NCBI GenBank assembly: GCA_900557165.1
Contig: USRS01000107.1
Coordinates: 1 to 5,485, forward strand
Direction: 5' to 3'
Length of the DNA stretch: 5,485 nucleotides
Source: an uncultured Clostridium sp.
GTDB taxonomy: Bacteria; Bacillota; Clostridia; Peptostreptococcales; Peptostreptococcaceae
Part shown: piece after piece, positions 1 to 4,289 of the stretch
Numbering within the stretch: the stretch's first letter is position 1
Layout of the letters: each line of letters begins with the position of its first letter
Notes under the pieces: generated by a model
Seen by the model: only the letters and a program-made list of their open reading frames with translations
The model's database searches: none
What the model was told of the DNA's origin: nothing
Made by a program: the position numbers and the translations under genes

Positions 1-101
1 ATCATTGCCATAAAGGAGTATTTATTTTCATAAGCACAAAATATTTTACGTTCTCGTTTTTTTCAATAGTTTTATAAAATATAGCTCTTGATTTTATACT
101 A
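1..101. other. Non-coding flank downstream of the importer operon
   Basis: This stretch lies after the lipoprotein stop codon, and no gene could be supported in it. It contains a T-run at 57-63, preceded on the plus strand by a very weak ACG/CGT stem (48-57), and AT-only inverted octamers (41-48 and 75-82). None of these is a convincing intrinsic terminator. A plus-strand reading frame is open from position 1 to a TAA at 31-33; it could be the tail of a gene lying to the left, but ten codons are too few to judge. Confidence 0.4.
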
Positions 102-938
102 TTACTCTGTTACTTGTTCCTTACTGTAATCATTTGTATACCATTTAGTCTCAAGCTCACTTAAAGTTCCATCTTTACGGAACTCTTTTATACAATCAGA
201 TGCGATTTTATTAATTTCTTGTGCATTTTTATCACCTTTAATGAAAGGATATGCTTCAGCCACATAGTTAATTGTTTCATCTGCAATACGTGCTTTAATT
301 GTACCAGATTTAATTCTTGCTAATCCTTCGTTTTCAGCAGCAATAAATACATTTACTTTTCCTTGATTGAAAGCTTCTAACATTAGAGCACCAGATTCAA
401 ATACTTGTAAATCAATGTTTAAATTTCTTTCTTTTGCAAGTTGTTTAAATAAGTCTCCGGAGTTAGAACCTGCCACATAGGCACATTTTAATCCTTCAAG
501 ATCATCAATTTTGTTAACATCTTTAAGATTTTCATTTACAATCATTTTTTGTGGAATATATGCATAAGGCTCAGAAAAATCATATTTTTCTTTTCTTTCT
601 TCTGTTACAGTAATTAAGTTTGCAACTGTATTGGCTTTTCCTGAATCAAGGTATCCAAATAATGAAGAAAATTCTCCAATAATAAATTCTACTTCAATTC
701 CTGTTTTTTCTGATATTGCATTCCAAAGGTCTACTTCAAAACCTTTATGTTTTCCGTTTTCTACATAGCTACTTGGAACAGAGCTGTCGCCAGTTGCTAC
801 TACAATTTTAGAAATTTCTTTTTTATATGTTTTGCTTTGAGAAGATGCATCTGATTTTTTTCCACATGCTGTTGTACCTAATGTTACTACACAGACAAGT
901 AACATAGATAATATTTTTGATATTTTATTTTTTTTCAT
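102..938 (-). CDS. Amino acid ABC transporter substrate-binding lipoprotein (SBP family 3)
   Basis: This is the extracellular receptor of the importer; it captures a polar amino acid and delivers it to the permease. The 278-residue product starts with a lysine-rich n-region and a hydrophobic segment (residues about 10-24), ending in a lipobox-like TTAC with Cys25 as the lipidation site. The mature part has the SBP_bac_3 hallmarks: GFEVDL at 66-71, a TEERKEKYDFSEPY block at 112-125, and the second-lobe segment around 146-165. Length is normal for the family. The start is supported by AAGGGG (947-952) eight bases upstream. It is the last gene of the operon, 18 bp (940-957 region) after the permease stop. 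The ITVTEERKEKYDFS block resembles cystine-type receptors such as the FliY/TcyA groups, but other polar amino acids remain possible. The family call is secure; the substrate is inference. Confidence 0.93.
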   Translation of the reverse strand: MKKNKISKILSMLLVCVVTLGTTACGKKSDASSQSKTYKKEISKIVVATGDSSVPSSYVENGKHKGFEVDLWNAISEKTGIEVEFIIGEFSSLFGYLDSGKANTVANLITVTEERKEKYDFSEPYAYIPQKMIVNENLKDVNKIDDLEGLKCAYVAGSNSGDLFKQLAKERNLNIDLQVFESGALMLEAFNQGKVNVFIAAENEGLARIKSGTIKARIADETINYVAEAYPFIKGDKNAQEINKIASDCIKEFRKDGTLSELETKWYTNDYSKEQVTE

Positions 939-957
939 TTTATTTTCCCCTTTTTAT

Positions 958-1623
958 TTAATATAATTTTTCAACTTTTCTTTCTAATATTTTTTGGAAG
1001 TATGCAATAATTACTACAATAACAAAATAAATAATCATAACACAAAGATATGATTCAAAAAAACGTAAATCCAATGTTCCTTCCATTTTAGCTATTGCCA
1101 TAATATCAAGAAGTCCTACTGTAAACCCTAAAGCAGTTCCTTTAATAATACTGATAAATTCATTTACAATACTAGGCAGTGCAATAACAAAAGCTTGTGG
1201 AATTACTGCACGAGTCATTGTCTGATAGCGCGACATTCCCATAGAATAACAAGCTTCTATTTGTGATTTATCTACAGACATAAGTGCAGCACGGAAAGTT
1301 TCAGCTAAAAATGCAGATGCATTAAGAACAAGTACTATAATTGTTGCTTGTTCAGCACTCATATCTCTCATTAACGGCAGTACACAAGGAAGTCCAAAAT
1401 ACAAGAAAAATAACTGAACAATTAAAGGTGTCGCTCTAAAAAATGTGATATAGAATCCGAAACATTGTGTAAAAATACTTATTTTGTAATATCTTATTAT
1501 GGCAATTATGGCTGCTAGTATGACTCCTAAAACCAGAGAAATAAAAGAAACTCTAAAAGTTACTGGAATATAAGGTAAAATCGTTGGAAATAACTTTAAA
1601 AACCATTCAATATTAAAATTCAT
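958..1623 (-). CDS. Amino acid ABC transporter permease (HisM/GlnP type)
   Basis: This is the membrane channel subunit of the importer, probably acting as a homodimer because no second permease gene is present. The 221-residue protein has about five hydrophobic segments (roughly 22-46, 56-78, 93-112, 145-175 and 191-210). It carries the family block FFRATPLIVQLFFLYFGL at 61-78. The cytoplasmic EAA-type loop begins at EACYSMGMSRYQ (123-134) and docks to the ATPase. Its ATG shares its A with the ATPase stop codon (TAATG), and a GGAGA site (1631-1635) lies inside the end of the ATPase gene, so translation is probably coupled. Length and topology are normal for the polar amino acid uptake family. 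Substrate specificity cannot be read from this subunit. Confidence 0.94.
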   Translation of the reverse strand: MNFNIEWFLKLFPTILPYIPVTFRVSFISLVLGVILAAIIAIIRYYKISIFTQCFGFYITFFRATPLIVQLFFLYFGLPCVLPLMRDMSAEQATIIVLVLNASAFLAETFRAALMSVDKSQIEACYSMGMSRYQTMTRAVIPQAFVIALPSIVNEFISIIKGTALGFTVGLLDIMAIAKMEGTLDLRFFESYLCVMIIYFVIVVIIAYFQKILERKVEKLY

Positions 1624-2372
1624 TATTCTTTCTCCATTAAATTATTAAGACTATTTATAAACTTTTGAATACGGACATTTTGGCAATTAAAAACTTCTTT
1701 GGGTGTTCCTGACATTGCAACAATACCATCTTCTAAGAAAATCATTCTATCTGCAACTTCTTTAGCAAAATTCATTTCATGAGTAACAATGATTTTGGCA
1801 GTATCAGACTCATGTGATAAATTACTAATTAATTTTAAAATTTCTCCGACCAGTTCAGGATCTAAAGAAGAAGTTGGTTCATCGAATAAAATTAATTCTG
1901 CTGGAATTGCCATAGCTCTTGCAATTCCCACCCTTTGCTGTTGTCCTCCAGATAATTCCCTTGGATAAGCATCTTTTTTTTCAAGCATGCCTACTTTTTC
2001 CAGAAGTGAAAGGGCAATTTTTTCTGCTTCATTTTTCTTTATTTTTTGAATAACCACCATAGGTTCCATTACATTTTGAAGTGCTGTTTTATTTTTTAGT
2101 AAACTGTAATTTTGAAACACCATAGCAGTTTTTTTTCTTAAATTATTAATCTCTTTTTCAGATACTTTCTGTGCATCTATGGAACAATCACCAATTTTAA
2201 TTTTTCCAGCATCTGGCCTTTCTAAAAAATTTAAGCATCTTAAAAGTGTAGATTTACCTGTTCCAGATGGGCCAATAATAGCAATTGTTTCTCCTTTTGA
2301 AATTTCCAAATTTATATCTTTTAAAACTTCAGTTTTTGAAAAACTTTTTTTTAAGCCTTCAATTTTTATCAT
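1623..2372 (-). CDS. Amino acid ABC transporter ATP-binding protein
   Basis: This is the cytoplasmic ATPase that powers the importer. All motifs of an active nucleotide-binding domain are visible in the 249-residue product: Walker A GPSGTGKS (34-41), Q-loop Gln87 in VFQNYS, signature LSGGQ (140-144), Walker B LILFDEP (160-166) with catalytic Glu165, D-loop SSLD (168-171) and switch His198. It is the first gene of the operon, which puts the receptor gene last; many related operons place the receptor first. The start is supported by AAAGGA (2379-2384) six bases upstream. The C-terminal extension after about residue 225 (PKEVF then a short helix) is usual for the GlnQ/HisP group. The role is secure; the transported solute is not defined. 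Confidence 0.96.
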   Translation of the reverse strand: MIKIEGLKKSFSKTEVLKDINLEISKGETIAIIGPSGTGKSTLLRCLNFLERPDAGKIKIGDCSIDAQKVSEKEINNLRKKTAMVFQNYSLLKNKTALQNVMEPMVVIQKIKKNEAEKIALSLLEKVGMLEKKDAYPRELSGGQQQRVGIARAMAIPAELILFDEPTSSLDPELVGEILKLISNLSHESDTAKIIVTHEMNFAKEVADRMIFLEDGIVAMSGTPKEVFNCQNVRIQKFINSLNNLMEKE

Positions 2373-2378
2373 TCTCTT

Positions 2379-2384
2379 TCCTTT
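2379..2384 (-). promoter_or_regulatory. Ribosome binding site of the ATPase gene
   Basis: On the minus strand AAAGGA lies six bases before the ATG at 2372 and fixes the start of the importer operon's first gene. Confidence 0.7.
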
Positions 2385-2394
2385 CTTATTTTGA

Positions 2395-2431
2395 CATATA
2401 TTAATAGAACGACTACCGTTAATTATATATG
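2395..2431. promoter_or_regulatory. Imperfect dyad overlapping the importer promoter, candidate operator
   Basis: The two half-sites both begin CATATAT and end AACG when read towards the centre: left arm 2395-2411, right arm 2417-2431 on the opposite strand, with a five-base centre ACTAC. The middles of the arms differ (TAATAG against AATT), so the symmetry is imperfect. The dyad covers the proposed -10 and start region of the importer operon, where a repressor would be expected to sit. I recognise no specific regulator motif. Part of the symmetry could come from AT-richness, but the AACG/CGTT core is less easily explained that way. Confidence 0.4.
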
Positions 2432-2450
2432 AATTATGACATTTTTAGTT
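2422..2450 (-). promoter_or_regulatory. Probable promoter of the importer operon
   Basis: The minus strand carries a perfect TATAAT (plus 2422-2427). The matching -35 region (around 2445-2450, reading AACTAA) is a poor match, so the promoter may need an activator or be intrinsically weak. Transcription would start near 2415, inside the dyad, leaving a leader of about 40 bases, too short for a T-box or SAM riboswitch. Confidence 0.5.
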
Positions 2451-2460
2451 ATTGTTCTTT

Positions 2461-2515
2461 TCTATAAAACACATCCTTTTATAGATATTTTCTATAAAAG
2501 GATGTGTTTTATAGA
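2461..2515. repeat. Perfect inverted repeat, 25-bp arms, 5-base loop
   Basis: The left arm is 2461-2485, the loop TATTT is 2486-2490 and the right arm is 2491-2515; every base of the arms pairs. Each arm is itself built as TCTATAAAA, a seven-base core, then TTTTATAGA. Four copies of the nonamer (two in each orientation) therefore surround complementary cores CACATCC (2470-2476) and GGATGTG (2500-2506). The DNA can form one long hairpin or two small 9-bp hairpins. It lies between two divergent genes, about 11-12 bp upstream of the -35 regions of both promoters. A terminator is not needed here, and neither flank has a long T-tract. Possible identities are a shared regulator-binding site, a small mobile repeat (MITE-like), or an insulating hairpin. 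The repeat is certain; its role is not. Confidence 0.95.
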
Positions 2516-2527
2516 GTTTTAAATTTA

Positions 2528-2558
2528 TTGAGCTATTAATCAAATTCTTTGCTATGAT
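2528..2558 (+). promoter_or_regulatory. Probable extended -10 promoter of the YczE-like gene
   Basis: TATGAT at 2553-2558 is preceded by TGC (2550-2552), giving an extended -10 element. A -35-like TTGAGC lies at 2528-2533 with a long 19-base spacer, which an extended -10 can tolerate. Transcription would start close to 2565, giving a very short leader. Confidence 0.5.
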
Positions 2559-2567
2559 TTACAATAT

Positions 2568-2574
2568 AGGGGGG
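2568..2574 (+). promoter_or_regulatory. Ribosome binding site of the YczE-like gene
   Basis: AGGGGGG stands seven bases before the ATG at 2582. The run of six G is an unusual Shine-Dalgarno form in such AT-rich DNA but pairs well with the 16S rRNA tail, and it decides the start. Confidence 0.75.
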
Positions 2575-2581
2575 AATATAA

Positions 2582-3268
2582 ATGAACAAGTTTATTAGAG
2601 TTATAACAAGATTATTGCTAGGATTTATTGTTTATGGTCTAGCAATAGTGGTGATGATACATGCAAATGTAGGTCTTAGTCCTTGGGATGTACTTCATCA
2701 AGGGATTTCATTAAAGACAGGTTTAACTATGGGAAAAGTATCCATAAGTGTAGGGATAATAATTATAATAATTGATGCAATATTGGGAGAGGGTATAGGA
2801 TTTGCCACTTTAGGTAATGTACTACTTATAGGAACTTTTTTAGATATGTTTGAAAGTCTTAATATCATACCTTATGCAAATAATTTATTTATAGGTATTA
2901 TTATGATGATAATAGGTGTAGTTTTAGCAGCACTTGCAACAGTATTATATCTAAAGCCAGCTCTTGGTAGCGGCCCTAGGGATGGTTTGATGTTGGCTAT
3001 TAACAAACGTTCATCAAAATCTGTGGGAACAGTAAGAACAATTATAGAACTAAGTGTACTATTTATAGGATGGATATTAGGTGGTAGTGTAGGGATTGGA
3101 ACAATTATAAGTGGAGTTGGATTAGGCTATGCAATTGAAATTGGTTTTAAAATAAGCCATATGGATTCTAAGACATTAGTTCATAAAAATATTTATGATA
3201 GTATTAAATTGCTTAGAAATAAGGATGCTCAAATTGCAACTTGTGTAGAAACAGATAAAGAAAAATAA
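2582..3268 (+). CDS. YczE/YitT-like multi-pass membrane protein (COG2364)
   Basis: This 228-residue integral membrane protein belongs to the YczE family, whose molecular function is not established. Hydrophobic segments lie at about 8-28, 52-67, 73-90, 102-123, 152-168 and 171-190. Family blocks are GLSPWDVLHQG (31-41) and LGSGPRDGLM (128-137). The two halves look like a duplication: each has a G-x-P-x-D motif, then a stretch with S-x-G-x-V, then an ILGxxxGIGF/T motif (about 67-75 and 166-174). A hydrophilic tail of about 35 residues follows the last membrane segment and is probably cytoplasmic. It is monocistronic: it has its own promoter and a hairpin four bases after the stop. It is divergent from the amino acid importer, so shared regulation or a related transport role is possible but unproven. 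In some bacteria YczE relatives sit beside regulators or transporters; no regulator is present here. Confidence 0.88.
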   Translation: MNKFIRVITRLLLGFIVYGLAIVVMIHANVGLSPWDVLHQGISLKTGLTMGKVSISVGIIIIIIDAILGEGIGFATLGNVLLIGTFLDMFESLNIIPYANNLFIGIIMMIIGVVLAALATVLYLKPALGSGPRDGLMLAINKRSSKSVGTVRTIIELSVLFIGWILGGSVGIGTIISGVGLGYAIEIGFKISHMDSKTLVHKNIYDSIKLLRNKDAQIATCVETDKEK

Positions 3269-3271
3269 AAT

Positions 3272-3294
3272 GAGAAGCTAAATATTAGCTTCTC
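3272..3294. terminator. Bidirectional intrinsic terminator between convergent genes
   Basis: A perfect 10-bp stem (3272-3281 with 3285-3294) closes a three-base ATA loop. On the plus strand it follows the YczE-like stop by three bases and is trailed by an A/T-rich but T-poor stretch. On the minus strand the stem is followed by ATTTTATTTTTC, a better U-tract, so it probably also ends transcription of the DUF1540 gene. Confidence 0.82.
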
Positions 3295-3314
3295 TCAATT
3301 ATTTATATAAAAAT

Positions 3315-3635
3315 TTATTTTTCAATAAACATATTGCAGCTGGCATTGCCGCTATTTATTTTTACGGTTTTAGATTTACAAAAATTATTATGATTAAATT
3401 TGCATTTTATTGCATCACACTTTATATTTTCTGTTGTAATAGGACTTAAGTTGTTATTTCCACATATGGAACTAGTAAATTGTTGATAATCTTTTTCTTT
3501 AAATGTGGAACAATAGGTATCATCAATATCATCGGCAAGTCTTCCATCAATACTTATTTTATTTGCGTAACAATAATCACTATTGTTATATATACACCTT
3601 GTTGCATAACATATTAAATTAGTATCCAATTTCAT
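3315..3635 (-). CDS. Small Cys-rich protein with two DUF1540-like modules
   Basis: The 106-residue protein has two copies of a cysteine-spaced module. The first (about residues 9-48) has CYATRC, then C-x-A near NKISIDG and a terminal C-x-T-F. The second (about 73-106) has CDAIKC, FC and a terminal C-x-M-F. The pattern C-x3-C-x7-C ... C-x2-F matches the DUF1540 consensus; such modules are thought to bind metal, and their function is unknown. The first copy keeps the Ala after its third Cys; the second has Ser-Lys instead and is shorter. I place the start at the ATG of 3633-3635. A longer reading from a TTG at 3650 is possible, but it would run through the AAGGAGG site and has no ribosome site of its own. 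The gene lies 61 bp downstream of another Cys-rich gene on the same strand and may be co-transcribed. No signal peptide or membrane segment is visible, so it is probably cytoplasmic. Confidence 0.85.
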   Translation of the reverse strand: MKLDTNLICYATRCIYNNSDYCYANKISIDGRLADDIDDTYCSTFKEKDYQQFTSSICGNNNLSPITTENIKCDAIKCKFNHNNFCKSKTVKINSGNASCNMFIEK

Positions 3636-3638
3636 AGA

Positions 3639-3645
3639 CCTCCTT
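3639..3645 (-). promoter_or_regulatory. Shine-Dalgarno that decides the DUF1540 gene start
   Basis: A full AAGGAGG on the minus strand ends three bases before the ATG at 3635. The spacing is short but usable; an in-frame TTG at 3629 would have nine bases. The flanking GTTAA (3644-3648 on plus reads TTAAC) can pair with its complement at 3658-3662, forming a small five-bp hairpin that just touches the site. Confidence 0.65.
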
Positions 3646-3696
3646 AACAAATTTTATGTTAAAGATAATATATGTAAGTTGGACTATTTTATACAA

Positions 3697-4134
3697 TTAA
3701 GAAATGTACTTTGGATAACATTTAGAACATAATACGATTACATCTTCATCTTTTTCACGTCCTAATAATTTATTTAAATGATACACATTTACATCTTCAC
3801 AAGAATTGCACATGGAACAAGAGTAATTATGTTTTTTTAATATATTTTCACGAAATAGTTGCCAGTATAAGGAATTTAAATAATCTTCATATTTTATTCT
3901 AAGACAGGTTTCAAGAAAATCTAAATATAAATAGTCTAAATTACAAGTAGTTAAGTGAGTATGTTCTTGACAAAAAAACTCACAACAATCAGATGGTTTT
4001 GGAATACTATTTTTAATTATACATTTAATATAATATCTAAAGTTCTCATCAGGACCTTCTAAACTTAAATGGGAACAAAAAGTACAACAGTTTTTAGGTA
4101 GCTTATCTTCTAAAATCTTATTTTCTCTTTTCAT
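3697..4134 (-). CDS. Cys-rich protein with degenerate HNH-like C-terminus, function unknown
   Basis: I do not recognise a named family for this 145-residue protein. The N-terminal third holds Cys16, Cys17, Cys20, Cys38, Cys50, Cys51 and Cys55 with a His-rich end (QEHTH 56-60), a likely metal-binding knot. A middle stretch (about 64-100) is Leu/Tyr-rich and probably helical. The C-terminus (about 95-142) follows the HNH-fold order: a helix (FRENILKKHNYSC), C-x2-C at 106-109, VYHL (117-120), then VLCSKCY with C-x2-C at 136-139. In active HNH nucleases the positions read HH or DH and end C-H. Here Tyr118 replaces the first metal ligand and Tyr140 the last, with His119 kept, so nuclease activity is doubtful. 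A binding role is more plausible. The start is supported by GGAGGG (4141-4146) six bases upstream. It is divergent from the channel gene and upstream of the DUF1540 gene. Confidence 0.72.
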   Translation of the reverse strand: MKRENKILEDKLPKNCCTFCSHLSLEGPDENFRYYIKCIIKNSIPKPSDCCEFFCQEHTHLTTCNLDYLYLDFLETCLRIKYEDYLNSLYWQLFRENILKKHNYSCSMCNSCEDVNVYHLNKLLGREKDEDVIVLCSKCYPKYIS

Positions 4135-4189
4135 AATAATCCCTCCAACTTTATAAAGGAGAAAAATTTTATACTTAATATATATTAAA

Positions 4190-4218
4190 TTGATTTTTAG
4201 ATTATTACAAAATAAAAA
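4190..4218 (+). promoter_or_regulatory. Candidate promoter of the channel gene
   Basis: TTGATT (4190-4195) and TAAAAA (4213-4218) are separated by 17 bases; each matches the sigma-A consensus in four of six positions. The -35 falls in the left arm of the mirrored repeat. AT-richness makes chance matches common. Confidence 0.35.
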
Positions 4219-4226
4219 TATTTAAC

Positions 4227-4255
4227 AATAAAGGATTTCTCCTATTAAAAATCAA
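4227..4255 (-). promoter_or_regulatory. Candidate promoter of the HNH-like gene
   Basis: On the minus strand TTGATT (plus 4250-4255) and TTTATT (plus 4227-4232) are separated by 17 bases. The -35 is the right arm of the mirrored repeat, so this promoter and that of the channel gene would face each other across one short segment. An alternative start, TTGTTA with TAATCT further downstream, cannot be excluded. Confidence 0.35.
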
Positions 4256-4279
4256 TATATATATTAAATAATTAAAATT

Positions 4280-4285
4280 AGGTGA
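4280..4285 (+). promoter_or_regulatory. Ribosome binding site of the channel gene
   Basis: AGGTGA lies four bases before the ATG at 4290. It fits the 16S tail (AGGAGGTGA) and supports this start; no earlier in-frame start with a comparable site was seen. Confidence 0.6.
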
Positions 4286-4289
4286 TTAA

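Larger units (their letters stand above)
4175..4267. repeat. Mirrored repeat between divergent genes
   Basis: TTGATTTTTA (4190-4199) recurs as an exact inverted copy at 4246-4255, with 46 bases between the arms. Outside each arm lies an AT-only tract that can extend the pairing with bulges; the left one contains the 14-base palindrome TTAATATATATTAA (4175-4188). A second pair, GGAGAAA (4158-4164) and TTTCTCC (4236-4242), is interleaved with the first, so the two pairings cannot both nest. The region is the control zone of the two divergent genes. The symmetry is clear, but low complexity inflates its apparent length. Confidence 0.6.

Noticed and set aside
1..33. Possible C-terminal tail of a plus-strand gene ending at the TAA of 31-33
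   Set aside because: Only ten codons are visible and nothing distinguishes them from chance.
41..82. Inverted ATATTTTA / TAAAATAT after the importer operon as a terminator
   Set aside because: The stem has no G or C, a 26-base loop and no properly placed T-tract; it is likely chance in AT-rich DNA.
2179..2394. Open frame of 71 codons on the plus strand
   Set aside because: It lies antisense over the N-terminal half of a clearly functional ATPase gene, has no ribosome site and shows no recognisable domain; it is a shadow frame.
2391..2396. TTGACA as a plus-strand -35 box
   Set aside because: No -10 element lies at 16-18 bases (TACCGT is found), and a better promoter exists close to the gene.
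2373..2420. Riboswitch or T-box leader for the amino acid importer
   Set aside because: The predicted leader is only about 40 bases and lacks any T-box, SAM or lysine riboswitch element.
2461..2515. Reading the long palindrome as a simple intrinsic terminator
   Set aside because: Both flanking genes point away from it, the stem is AT-rich and no good T-tract follows on either strand.
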